Below, one piece after another: positions 27,431 through 35,955 of a DNA stretch of 64,000 nucleotides. The notes below the pieces were generated by a model, which worked only from the letters and a program-made list of their open reading frames with translations, ran no database searches and was not told the DNA's origin. Both the position numbers and the translations under genes were made by a program. The number at the start of each line of letters is the position of its first letter. Positions within the stretch are counted from its first letter, which is position 1. Origin of the DNA: Agarilytica sp033852175 (GTDB lineage: Bacteria; Pseudomonadota; Gammaproteobacteria; Pseudomonadales; Cellvibrionaceae); assembly GCA_033852175.1 (NCBI GenBank), contig JAWSUY010000003.1:62001-126000 (forward strand), read 5' to 3'.

Positions 27431-30400
27431 TTAGTGGCTATTGGACAGTAACCGTTCTTTTAACCTCAATATCAGGTTGCGCGTGTTGTGGAGGAAAAGG
27501 AAATTAATCGGTACGAGCACTAAGGTGATTGCCGTGGCAAAGATGATTCCAAAAGCGAGAGAGACCGCCATGGGGATAAGAAACTGGGCTTGAGTCTCTC
27601 TTTCGAACAATAGCGGGACTAAGCCAATAAATGTGGTTAACGACGTGAGCATGACGGGTCTAAAGCGGGCAGCACCGGCGGTGAGAATGGCCTCCATTAG
27701 GTCGTCTGTCTCGGTGAGCTTTTTGTTGATGTAGTCGACGAGGACGAGTGAATCGTTGACCACGACGCCTGAGAGGGCCACCAGCCCTAAAATACTCATA
27801 ATGGTGAGGTTCATTCCCATCAGCCAGTGGCCAAGCATCGCTCCGATGACGCTAAACGGTATAACGGACATCACGATAAGGGGCTGAACATACGACTTAA
27901 AGGGAATGGCGAGTAAGCAAAATATTGCAAACAGGGCCGCGAGCATTCCCCAGCGCAGTGTCTCATAGGTTTCGTTCTCTTCTTCACCTTCGCCCCCTAC
28001 TTGGTAGCTCATACCGGGGTATTGAGCGACCACAGTGTCGATATAGGCGTATAAGTCGGTTTGCAGTGAGGTCATGTTGGTTAAGGCCTTATCGATGTCC
28101 GCACGAACGCTGACGGTTCTGTAGCCATTAATCCTTTGTATTGTCGAAGGGCCTCTTCCCGGAATGAGTTCAGCCAATATATAAAGTGGGATTTGTTGGC
28201 CGTTAGCTGTGTGGATGAGCATACGATTAAGCTGAGCTTGAGTTGCTCGTTCTTCAATCGGGTAGCGCACCATGACCCTCACATCATCTCGTCCGCGTTG
28301 AATCCGTTGCGCTTCGAGTCCGAAAAAAGCCTGGCGAACCTGTTGCACAATCGCCGCACGGCTAATGCCCAAAAGGTAAGCTTCTGGCTTTAATTCGATC
28401 ATCAATTCTTGTTTACCATCGGCTAGGCTATCGTTGATATCGAACACGGTGGGGTAAGTTGTTAGGCGTTGTTTAATTTGTTCGGATACGATTTTTAAGT
28501 CTTCAAAATTGCTGGCTCTAAGTTGAATATCGATGGGGTCGCCACCACGGCCAATTTCAGCACGAAAGGATAGTTGTTCGGCGCCGGGGATGGTGCCAAT
28601 GGCGTTGCGCCATTCTTCCGAAATTTTTTGGCTATCAATATCAATAATACGTGTTTCAGGTGGGGCCAGTTCGATACGGATTTTACCCAGGTGAGAAGCT
28701 CCTCCTCGGCCGCCGGTGCTGGATAGTATGTTCAAAATAATACTTTTACCGTCTTGGCTGTATTTTGACTTGAGCTGTTGCGCGCTTTTGGTGATCTGTT
28801 CGACGTGACGATCCGTGATTTCAAATGGGGTGCCCGTCGGCATGGTTAACGTTACGCGGATAATCTCGCTCGGAATTCGAGGGAAAAATGTGTAGCGCGT
28901 ATGGCCGTAAATAATGCTAGCTAGAATGCAGATTAAAATGCCGACAAAGCTTACAACGGTTATCCAGCGATGTTGTAATGTCCACAGTAAGGTGGGTTGG
29001 TAGTATTTTAGAATGGCGAGTTCGAAATTCTTGGCGAATTTTTGTTGCCATAATTGCCAGCGGGCCATTTTGTCGGGTGACTGAGATTTTAAGTGCTTTA
29101 GGTGAGCGGGCAGAACAAATTTAGACTCCACTAACGAGAATAATAAGCAGGGTATGACGACCGCAGGTACTTGGGCAAAAATAGCACCGCGTTGGCCGCC
29201 TAAAAAAGCAATGGGCGCAAAAGCAGCAACGGTTGTGAGGACGCCAAACGTGACGGGGACAGAGACTTCTTTGGTTCCGCGTATCGCAGCAACTAGCCCG
29301 CTTTCGGAAGTGCCCAGGTGCGTATAAATATTTTCGCCTGTGACGATCGCATCATCAACAACAATGCCAAGTACCACGATAAAGCCAAACAAGCTCACGA
29401 GGTTAATGCTATTCCCTAATAAGGGCATCATGGAAAAGGCGCCGAGAAAAGAAACTGGTATTCCAATAAATACCCAAAAAGCAACCATGGGACGTAAGAA
29501 TAAACTGAGCAGAATAAAAACTAATATTCCGCCGTAAAGTGCATTAGTAATAAGTGTTCGAATTCTTTTTTTCAGGACCTGTGATCGGTCTCCCCAGTAT
29601 TCGAGACTAATACCATGAGGCAAACTCGATTGCTTACTATCAATATAGGCTTTCACTTTATCGGCTATATCAATAGCGCTTTGACTGCCGACGCGGAAAA
29701 TGTTGATTTCAGCCGCTAACTTTCCGTTAAATCGTGTTCGAACGGCGGTTTCTTCAAAGCCATCTTTAACTGTTGCGATGTCGCCAACTCGCAATAGCGT
29801 TCCATCGCTATTCGATTTAACGGGAATGTTTTCAAATTCGTCCTGTTGATAGGCTTGGCCTTTCGAGCGAATAAGAACATCGCCTCCGCTCGTTTTTAAA
29901 TTGCCGGCAGACAAATCTAATGAATGGTTGGCTATGGCGTTAGAAACTTCTGATAAATTCACACCGTATTCGCGCAGGCGGTCTTGCGTCAATTCGACGG
30001 CGATTTCAAAGTCGCGCACGCCGGAAAGCGTGACTTGAGTGATCCCTTTAATCGATAATATTTCTTCGCGTATATATTCCGATAGTTCACGGATTTCTCG
30101 TTCACTCACATTGCCGGATAGTGTTGCGGTAATAACGTCACGCTTCCAAACGGTAAGGGAGACGATCGGGCGTTCGGCGTTAGAGGGGAATGTGTTGATC
30201 GCGTCTATTCGGTTTTTGATGTCATTAAGCATTGCCCGAGGGTCGTAACCGTCGGCAATTTTTAATTCAACGCGTGCACCGCCCTCAAACGAATAACTGG
30301 TGTATTCCTTAATGCCTTCGAGATTATTAATGGACTCTTCAATTCGTTGTGAAATCGAAAGCTCTGAATCTTCCGGGGTCGATCCCCTTAGGGTCACTTT

Positions 30401-30538
30401 TACGGAAATACGATTGGATTCAATTGTCGGAAAAATCTCAACGGGAATCGAATTGAATATCGTGAATACGCCCATCATAATGATACTGAGCATGAGTAAA
30501 TTTGCAGCGACGTCGTTTTTGGTAAACCAAGAAATCAC
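27431..30538 (-). CDS. RND efflux permease, HAE-type (second copy)
   Basis: 1035-residue RND exporter paralogous to the permease at 2.7-5.8 kb, with the same 12-helix, two-porter-loop plan. KNDVAANLLMLSIIMMG is TM1. The TM4 aspartate pair is in GIVVDDAIVTGEN and the TM10 region reads GVVVNDSLVLVD, again without an AcrB-type lysine. The start is GTG at 30538, overlapping the adaptor stop by 4 bases (GTGA), so translation is coupled. Substrate unknown. Confidence 0.9.
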   Translation of the reverse strand: MISWFTKNDVAANLLMLSIIMMGVFTIFNSIPVEIFPTIESNRISVKVTLRGSTPEDSELSISQRIEESINNLEGIKEYTSYSFEGGARVELKIADGYDPRAMLNDIKNRIDAINTFPSNAERPIVSLTVWKRDVITATLSGNVSEREIRELSEYIREEILSIKGITQVTLSGVRDFEIAVELTQDRLREYGVNLSEVSNAIANHSLDLSAGNLKTSGGDVLIRSKGQAYQQDEFENIPVKSNSDGTLLRVGDIATVKDGFEETAVRTRFNGKLAAEINIFRVGSQSAIDIADKVKAYIDSKQSSLPHGISLEYWGDRSQVLKKRIRTLITNALYGGILVFILLSLFLRPMVAFWVFIGIPVSFLGAFSMMPLLGNSINLVSLFGFIVVLGIVVDDAIVTGENIYTHLGTSESGLVAAIRGTKEVSVPVTFGVLTTVAAFAPIAFLGGQRGAIFAQVPAVVIPCLLFSLVESKFVLPAHLKHLKSQSPDKMARWQLWQQKFAKNFELAILKYYQPTLLWTLQHRWITVVSFVGILICILASIIYGHTRYTFFPRIPSEIIRVTLTMPTGTPFEITDRHVEQITKSAQQLKSKYSQDGKSIILNILSSTGGRGGASHLGKIRIELAPPETRIIDIDSQKISEEWRNAIGTIPGAEQLSFRAEIGRGGDPIDIQLRASNFEDLKIVSEQIKQRLTTYPTVFDINDSLADGKQELMIELKPEAYLLGISRAAIVQQVRQAFFGLEAQRIQRGRDDVRVMVRYPIEERATQAQLNRMLIHTANGQQIPLYILAELIPGRGPSTIQRINGYRTVSVRADIDKALTNMTSLQTDLYAYIDTVVAQYPGMSYQVGGEGEEENETYETLRWGMLAALFAIFCLLAIPFKSYVQPLIVMSVIPFSVIGAMLGHWLMGMNLTIMSILGLVALSGVVVNDSLVLVDYINKKLTETDDLMEAILTAGAARFRPVMLTSLTTFIGLVPLLFERETQAQFLIPMAVSLAFGIIFATAITLVLVPINFLFLHNTRNLILRLKERLLSNSH

Positions 30539-31746
30539 GGTGCTCTAGTCGCCCCGTTTTGTTTTGTCTGCAAATGCTTATCTGCGATTAACTTTGCTGA
30601 GGTGCCCGAAGATACTTGGCCGAGTGAACTGATAACCAGTTGCTCACCTTCCGTTAGCCCGCTTTCAATTAAGGCGAAACCTTTATCACTCCATACGCTG
30701 CTAATGTCCTGTCGGTAAATACGCCCATCTTTATAAACAAATACATAACGTCCTTGATAAATGCTGCTAGAGGGAATGATAATCGCGTTTTTTAGCGTTT
30801 TCCCCTTAATTGTCGCAGTGACATACTCACCCACTTTTAACGGGGCGTGGCCTTCTGATTGATGGTTAAAGGGGGAGGGTATTCTTGCGATGATATTAAG
30901 CTGGCGGTTCTGTTCGTTAATAGCGCTCGCAACACGCACAATCTTCCCGGACCAGATGTTTTTGGAAAATAAAGTGGAGGTGATCGTTACAGGGACAGAA
31001 TTTCCTTTGCTGAGTCCGTTTCCCTGGGTTATATCTAAGCCCAATAAGTGCAGCTCGCTGTTTTTTATTGGGAGTGGAATTTCGGCAGCCTCATGGGAGA
31101 AAATTTCACCCAATGGCGTATTTTGACTCACGTACTGTCCTAAACCAATAAAGTGCTGAATAACACTGCCGTTGTAAGGTGCGCGTATTTCAGTTCGAGA
31201 TAAGTTGAGTGATGCACGAGCAACGCTGGCTTCGGCTGACTTTAAAGCCGCGGTGGCGGCATCTAGTTGGGGTTGTCGAACGGCTAAAGCGGGGGCCTCA
31301 CCTTTGCGTCCTGAGCGCTTCCAGTCGTGGCGGGCTTCTTCTGCTTGTGCTTTTTCACTGGCATAGCGACTTTGGGCTTCTGCCACTTTTGCCATCGCAA
31401 TATCAAATTCAATGGTGTAATCCGATTTATCTAAAGAGACCAGCAGTTGGTTTTTAGTAAAAAGGCCGCCCAGTCGAAAAGAGTCATCTATGAATGTCAC
31501 TTCACCTGAAACACGAGTGGTTAGAGTGGTGCGGGTCAGAGCTTCAACAAAGCCGTAAGAATTGACGGTGACTTGAAATGTCTCAGGCTTGATCGTCTGA
31601 ACATTGACTTCAATACTGGGAGGTTGGTATTGAGAGCTACGTGGAGCGCTGGGTTGAGTGAATTTAATCAACAAAAATATAGCAATGAATAGTGCCGCTA
31701 AATAAAGCGGCATGAATTTTATTATCTTACTTATCAGTTTTATCAT
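30535..31746 (-). CDS. RND efflux periplasmic adaptor (second copy)
   Basis: 403-residue membrane-fusion protein for the downstream permease. It has an N-terminal transmembrane anchor (about 12-30), a first lipoyl half (GFVEALTRTTLTTRVSGEV), a coiled helical hairpin with AQSRYASEKAQAEEARHDW, a second lipoyl half (TEIRAPYNGSVIQ), a beta-barrel and a membrane-proximal domain. No Shine-Dalgarno sequence is obvious; instead two AACGTT palindromes (31747-31762) lie immediately before the ATG. No outer-membrane channel gene is adjacent. Confidence 0.88.
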   Translation of the reverse strand: MIKLISKIIKFMPLYLAALFIAIFLLIKFTQPSAPRSSQYQPPSIEVNVQTIKPETFQVTVNSYGFVEALTRTTLTTRVSGEVTFIDDSFRLGGLFTKNQLLVSLDKSDYTIEFDIAMAKVAEAQSRYASEKAQAEEARHDWKRSGRKGEAPALAVRQPQLDAATAALKSAEASVARASLNLSRTEIRAPYNGSVIQHFIGLGQYVSQNTPLGEIFSHEAAEIPLPIKNSELHLLGLDITQGNGLSKGNSVPVTITSTLFSKNIWSGKIVRVASAINEQNRQLNIIARIPSPFNHQSEGHAPLKVGEYVTATIKGKTLKNAIIIPSSSIYQGRYVFVYKDGRIYRQDISSVWSDKGFALIESGLTEGEQLVISSLGQVSSGTSAKLIADKHLQTKQNGATRAP

Positions 31747-31762
31747 AACGTTTGTTAACGTT
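31747..31762 (-). promoter_or_regulatory. Paired AACGTT palindromes before the adaptor start
   Basis: AACGTT-TGTT-AACGTT directly abuts the start codon of the second adaptor gene. It could be an operator or a leader hairpin; nothing else supports the role. Confidence 0.3.
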
Positions 31763-31815
31763 CTGCATGACTCTGAGTAAAACCAGAGTAAATCCAGAAT
31801 AAAAAAGTGGAGTGG

Positions 31816-32370
31816 CTAGCCCTGGTTACCATTGGTTTGCATGCAATGTTTGGGTAGGTGAATGACCTGAGTCTCATGAGATGCTTGCAATGAATCACAA
31901 TTCGCTCGAGTGTTACCTTTTGCATTCAGAAAAAGGACACTTTTATGGGATAGCAGTACTGAAAAATCTTTCACATTGTTACTGCGTAGGTCGGCTTGTT
32001 TGAGTTGTGTTAGTTCGGTAATAGGTGCCAATACTTGAACATTGTTTTCAGCTAGTCCTAAGTATTCAATATGGCTGAATACCTCGATACCGCTGAGTGT
32101 CGAAATACTTCCTGCGGGGCAGATCAGGCGACGCAGTTGTTCCGCTGAGCGTATATTCGCTTCAGCGATGGTCCCTTGTAGGCAAGTCCGGAGTTCTGAA
32201 TCTTCCACTTTAAAGTCGCTAAAGAGTTGAGGGGGTTCGTACACGATATTGTCGTTTAGCGATACGGAATAGCGGCTACAGGCTGATAGAACGAGCAATA
32301 CTCCAACGAATAAAGGCCGAGCCAATACGAGGAAGAGTGTAGGGAACGATGGTGTAGAGAGTTTGATCAT
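31816..32370 (-). CDS. Lipoprotein with leucine-rich repeats
   Basis: Predicted lipoprotein of 184 residues from the ATG at 32370, with lipobox LSAC and lipidated Cys31. The body contains short leucine-rich repeat-like units (IEYLGLAENNVQVLAPI, LKQADLRSNNVKDFSVL) of the kind that form a small solenoid, plus four further cysteines. A GTG at 32415 has a better ribosome site (AGAGG, 6 bases) but would give an unusually long n-region, so the start is uncertain. It lies 69 bases upstream of the RND adaptor on the same strand and may be cotranscribed. Function unknown. Confidence 0.65.
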   Translation of the reverse strand: MIKLSTPSFPTLFLVLARPLFVGVLLVLSACSRYSVSLNDNIVYEPPQLFSDFKVEDSELRTCLQGTIAEANIRSAEQLRRLICPAGSISTLSGIEVFSHIEYLGLAENNVQVLAPITELTQLKQADLRSNNVKDFSVLLSHKSVLFLNAKGNTRANCDSLQASHETQVIHLPKHCMQTNGNQG

Positions 32371-32646
32371 TCTAGTGTTGCGACTCTGGTTTTTTAGGAA
32401 GAGGGAATATAGCACCGAAAGCCTCTACAGCATGTGGAATTATCACTTTAACCATTGAAAAGCATAGTTCATAACGAAGGAGACTCGATTGAATCCTCAG
32501 ATGATTTTGCGTTGTTGTCGTCTAGATGTTTATACCGTCGGATATTTGTTAACAGGCCTTCTGAGACCGTCCAATCGAGGAGGGGTTGCGGTATGGGAGA
32601 TGAGTTGACTGGTTGAATTAAGCGAGCATGATGTGACCGAGCAGCA

Positions 32647-32674
32647 AGTAAGTGCTAAAAAATTAGCACTTACT
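32647..32674. promoter_or_regulatory. Operator-like palindrome 1 (BlaI-type locus)
   Basis: AGTAAGTGCTAA (32647-32658) and TTAGCACTTACT (32663-32674) are perfect 12-base arms around AAAA. Core TGCTAA-N4-TTAGCA is shared with two more sites downstream. It ends just at the upstream edge of the -35 hexamer. Confidence 0.75.
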
Positions 32675-32675
32675 C

Positions 32676-32704
32676 TTGACCGGCGCACATTCAAGTGCTA
32701 AATT
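32676..32704 (+). promoter_or_regulatory. Promoter of the BlaI-type operon
   Basis: TTGACC (32676-32681), a 17-base spacer and TAAATT (32699-32704). The -10 hexamer lies inside palindrome 2, consistent with autorepression. Confidence 0.6.
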
Positions 32705-32711
32705 TTTAGCA
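32696..32711. promoter_or_regulatory. Operator-like palindrome 2
   Basis: TGCTAAA-TT-TTTAGCA, 16 bases, same TGCTA-N6-TAGCA core as palindromes 1 and 3, covering the -10 region. Confidence 0.72.
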
Positions 32712-32713
32712 TG

Positions 32714-32729
32714 TGCTACAAAACTAGCA
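32714..32729. promoter_or_regulatory. Operator-like palindrome 3
   Basis: TGCTAC-AAAA-CTAGCA; perfect outer TGCTA/TAGCA arms but with C and C at the inner positions. Its centre is 18 bases from that of palindrome 2, at the presumed transcription start. Confidence 0.65.
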
Positions 32730-32821
32730 GTTAGCGGGTTTGAAGATTTACATAACGTTAAGCGTTTTACCCTCTAAACACTGAATGAATTAAATACTGA
32801 ATAAATTTGAGAGACGTCACC

Positions 32822-33217
32822 ATGCCACCCATTGATCAATTGCAGCTAAGTCGCAGAGAGCGTCAAATTATGGATATCCTCATTGAGCAAGGGGAGTGTT
32901 CAGCAAACGCAGTGATGCAAGCCCTTCCTGATGCGCCGGGCTATTCTGCAGTTCGCGCCCTGATCGCACGGTTACTGGATAAAAAACTCGTTCAATTCAG
33001 GACGGAAGGGACCAAGCATATATACAGCGCAAAGCTAGAAGAGGGAAAGGTGCAAGAGTCTGCGGTTAAACGCTTATTAAAAATATTCTTTCGCGGCTCC
33101 AAGGTCAATGCGGTTAACGCTTTGCTGAATATGGATGGAGAAGACTTATCCAGCCGAGAAATTGCAGAGTTAGAGCGTACTATCGAACGTATTAAAAAAG
33201 CGCAAAACCAAAAATAA
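32822..33217 (+). CDS. BlaI/MecI/CopY family transcriptional repressor
   Basis: 131-residue winged-helix repressor. The N-terminal DNA-binding domain (LSRRERQIMDILIEQGECS, then SAVRALIARLLDKKLVQF) matches BlaI/MecI, and a C-terminal dimerisation helix bundle follows. In the classical system a membrane M56 protease triggers cleavage of this repressor; here such a protease is encoded 15 bases downstream. ATG at 32822 is preceded by GAGAG; an in-frame TTG at 32807 is less likely. The three upstream palindromes are its probable operators. No beta-lactamase or copper gene is nearby. Confidence 0.9.
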   Translation: MPPIDQLQLSRRERQIMDILIEQGECSANAVMQALPDAPGYSAVRALIARLLDKKLVQFRTEGTKHIYSAKLEEGKVQESAVKRLLKIFFRGSKVNAVNALLNMDGEDLSSREIAELERTIERIKKAQNQK

Positions 33218-33232
33218 CCCAGGGACGCCGCG

Positions 33233-34816
33233 ATGTTTACAGTCGACATTATCAACCTGTTTCTCAGTGTATGGCTAAAGCCCATGCTGATATTAACGAT
33301 CATGTTATCTATTGCGAAAAACTCTTTTGTGTTTTCTGCGGCAGCCAGTCATTGGTTTTTGGTTTGCACTTTGTTTGTAACGTGTTTTGGTTTTGTTGGG
33401 TTGAACTGGTTCCCCGGCGTGAATGTCAGCCTGCTTCCCCATTATTTTTCATCGTTCACCAGTATGGCGGTTTCTTTTGATGGAATGTCGTCCTCAACTA
33501 TTTACTTGGCTGTCGTCGTGTATTTTCTCGGCGCAATTTGGGTGAGCTGTTTTCAAGTGTTTGGGTTATTCGAAATTCGTTCGATTACGCTCAATGCAAC
33601 GCCGATTGTTAGCACTAGGGCTGAAGATATAGTGAAGCGTATTTGTGAGACTTATGGAATAACGCGCAAGGTCAGAATGCTAGAAACAAAAGAGCTGGAG
33701 TCTCCCGTTATGTGGGGGCACTTTTCGCCGAAAATTTTATTGCCCACGAGTTATGTTGATTGGGATGAGGACCGATTCACGCGAGTGATCGCGCATGAGT
33801 TAGCCCATGTTTCTCGTTGTGATTGGTTAATTAAAATACTCTGTAAATTCGTCTGTGCCATATTATGGATTGTACCTTTGGCTTGGTACGTTGCGAATAG
33901 GCTGGAATGGTTCGCTGAGCTCGCCTGTGATGACAAAGTGGTCGATAGCCTAAATTGTCGAGCGGAATACGCAGAAGATTTATTGACTCTATCGACAGAC
34001 GTTTCACGATCAAGTTGGGTGCTCAATTTTATTCGATCGTCACAGTTGTTTGTTCGCATTCAACATGTGCTTGATGGTCGAAACCAGCGAGGTTGTTTAG
34101 AGCGTAAAACGAAATGGGTAAATGTAGTGGTGTGTGCGTTACTTATTTTACCTATATCTGTATTGCACGCGGTTCCCAAACCATTGGAAATTGATTTTAA
34201 ATTCCCACATGATTATTCGGTAATGCTCAATGACCAAAGCGAACAGAAGACTCTGTATTCCGAGCGCCCTGAATTTATATCGATAGAGATGACCCCAGCT
34301 GTTGACTATTCATTGCTGGCTTTGCCCGCAACGCCTCGCTTTGAAGAAGAGGTGTTGGTTGTTGCTCAGATGAATAATAGTCACGACCTGAGTAACGTAG
34401 AAAATTTGGCGAAAGAGCAGGTGATGGAGTTGCCTCGGCAGGCTTTAGCCGACATCGCAGTACCGACTGTCAATATTAAGGGAATGTTGCCTCAGCGTAT
34501 GGCCATACCGGTTTACCCAAGGCGGGCTATAGGTCGAGGGATCGAAGGTTTGGTGATTGTGCAGTTTAACATTGATGAATATGGAGAGATTAATGATCCA
34601 AAAATTATTGTTTCGCAACCTAAAAAAATATTTGATCGAGCAGTTTTGAAAGCACTAAAAAAATCCAAATACCGCCCAATGGAGATTGAGGGGCAAGCGA
34701 TAACCATAAAAAACGTCACAGAAACGTATTACTTTAAACTTTATGAGAGCGCAGCTGATAAACCGGTCAGTGTTAAACGACCACTTCACGTAATAATAGC
34801 GGAGCTAGATGTTTGA
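33233..34816 (+). CDS. M56 (BlaR1-type) metalloprotease with C-terminal TonB domain
   Basis: 527 residues. Several N-terminal transmembrane helices (about 8-28, 40-60, 88-112) flank a cytoplasmic zinc-protease region with HELAH (188-192) and FAELACDDKVVD supplying the downstream metal-ligand region. A further helix (about 300-320) leads to a periplasmic segment that ends in a TonB C-terminal domain (about 425-520: YPRRAIGRGIEGLVIVQFNI and RAVLKALKKSKYRP). BlaR1 normally has a penicillin-binding sensor here; this protein has none. AGGG 8 bases before the ATG supports the start. It lies between the repressor and a second TonB gene, in one operon. Confidence 0.88.
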   Translation: MFTVDIINLFLSVWLKPMLILTIMLSIAKNSFVFSAAASHWFLVCTLFVTCFGFVGLNWFPGVNVSLLPHYFSSFTSMAVSFDGMSSSTIYLAVVVYFLGAIWVSCFQVFGLFEIRSITLNATPIVSTRAEDIVKRICETYGITRKVRMLETKELESPVMWGHFSPKILLPTSYVDWDEDRFTRVIAHELAHVSRCDWLIKILCKFVCAILWIVPLAWYVANRLEWFAELACDDKVVDSLNCRAEYAEDLLTLSTDVSRSSWVLNFIRSSQLFVRIQHVLDGRNQRGCLERKTKWVNVVVCALLILPISVLHAVPKPLEIDFKFPHDYSVMLNDQSEQKTLYSERPEFISIEMTPAVDYSLLALPATPRFEEEVLVVAQMNNSHDLSNVENLAKEQVMELPRQALADIAVPTVNIKGMLPQRMAIPVYPRRAIGRGIEGLVIVQFNIDEYGEINDPKIIVSQPKKIFDRAVLKALKKSKYRPMEIEGQAITIKNVTETYYFKLYESAADKPVSVKRPLHVIIAELDV

Positions 34817-34846
34817 GTTCTGTCGTCATTTTAAAAGGGTTCAGTT

Positions 34847-35461
34847 ATGCAAACATATGTAGAAAATCAACCAGTTATTTCTCGATGGATGGCCGCGGTT
34901 CCTCTGGCCATAATGATCACTTTGTTTCTTTTGGTGGTGATGGAAAAACTTGTAACTATTGATATGGAGGCCCCGGAAGATGAGCCGAGGTCAACGATTA
35001 TTGATCCTGTTTATAAAGAAGTCCCATTGGTTACACATCAAATAATTAAAAAGGTTGAAAAAGATGATTTTGTGGAGCCGCCAGCGATTCCTGATTTGGG
35101 CGGGGATGAATTACCTGAGGGGGGAATTAATATTGCTTTTACTCCTACGACTCAGAAATTCGGACCGGGGGTTAATATAGGGTTTAGTGGTGTTCCTATC
35201 GCTCAATATTTAACAACGCCTAAGTATCCAAGTCGAGCGGTTCAACGGGGGATTGAAGGCTATGTGGATGTGCGTTTTGATATTTCTGTGATTGGTGTGA
35301 CGCACAATATTTCTGTCACGGGGGCAAGTCCTGAGGGTGTATTTGAGCGGTCTGCTTTGGCTGCGGTTAAACGCTGGCGGTATCAACCTAAGATGGAGGA
35401 TGGTGTGGCGCTGCGGTATGAGGGGATGACACATAGAATTGTTTTTAATATGGAAGATTAG
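34847..35461 (+). CDS. TonB family energy transducer
   Basis: 204-residue TonB-like protein: one N-terminal transmembrane helix (about 14-31), a proline- and charge-rich periplasmic linker that is short for TonB, and a C-terminal TonB domain (about 115-200: TPKYPSRAVQRGIEGYVDVRFDI in outline, and AALAAVKRWRYQP-like ALAAVKRWRYQPKMEDG). It resembles the TonB domain at the end of the M56 protein 30 bases upstream. An AAGGG site precedes the ATG, and a terminator follows. No exbB/exbD is adjacent, so it may use those encoded elsewhere or act in signalling. Confidence 0.85.
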   Translation: MQTYVENQPVISRWMAAVPLAIMITLFLLVVMEKLVTIDMEAPEDEPRSTIIDPVYKEVPLVTHQIIKKVEKDDFVEPPAIPDLGGDELPEGGINIAFTPTTQKFGPGVNIGFSGVPIAQYLTTPKYPSRAVQRGIEGYVDVRFDISVIGVTHNISVTGASPEGVFERSALAAVKRWRYQPKMEDGVALRYEGMTHRIVFNMED

Positions 35462-35493
35462 GTTCCTAAACTGAATTTTGTTGTGCTCTTTTG

Positions 35494-35520
35494 GCGCCTT
35501 CTTTTGGAGGCGCATTTTTT
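35494..35520 (+). terminator. Rho-independent terminator after the TonB gene
   Basis: GCGCCT (35494-35499) pairs with AGGCGC (35508-35513), 8-base loop, then A and six T residues. Confidence 0.82.
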
Positions 35521-35741
35521 GTTTTGAGAAATTGTATATGTTGAGAGGTGGGCTGATTCGGCATGTACGGAAGTAATTCTAAAGCACGCTGCAAATACAC
35601 ATCTCTAGCCTCTGGATTCACGATCGGTTCTATCCAAGTAGTCGGTTAATGTATATCTTAAATATGTGGACCTAAGTAGGCTATTACGTTGCGTTCTTAA
35701 GTTCGAATTTTAATGCTGCCGTTCAGTATTTCAAGAGCGAT

Positions 35742-35848
35742 GGGTATGCAGGGAGGTCGTTCTAAGACACGCCGTCAATACGTCCCTGTAGGCTCACTAA
35801 TGCCATCCATGGCATTAGACGGTCTTAGAACGACCTCCCGGCATGCCC
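35742..35848 (+). repeat. Palindromic repeat element A (107 bp)
   Basis: Arms 35742-35768 and 35822-35848 pair over 27 positions with one mismatch and one G:U; the inner 18 pairs are perfect. An inner hairpin CTAATGCCAT / ATGGCATTAG (35797-35818) sits at the tip. It contains ACGCCGTCAATAC (35769-35781) and TGTAGGCTC (35787-35795), both shared with element B. Confidence 0.85.
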
Positions 35849-35955
35849 AATCTCAGTGCAATCTTTCACCATTTTTAAAAAGGAAAATTGAGACTTTAAT
35901 TTTGTAGTGTTTTTTCTGGGAAAGAAAAGCTTGATGCCCGCACGAAGCTCGAGGG

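Larger units (their letters stand above)
32371..32821. other. Divergent regulatory region between lipoprotein and BlaI-type repressor
   Basis: No gene. The right half holds three related palindromes and a sigma-70-like promoter reading toward the repressor; the left half shows nothing recognisable. Confidence 0.6.

Noticed and set aside
32822..34816. Beta-lactam resistance locus
   Set aside because: Although BlaI and M56 proteins are present, there is no penicillin-binding sensor domain and no beta-lactamase gene in the neighbourhood.
35713..35907. 64-residue open frame through repeat element A
   Set aside because: It is a by-product of the palindrome and has no homology or ribosome site.
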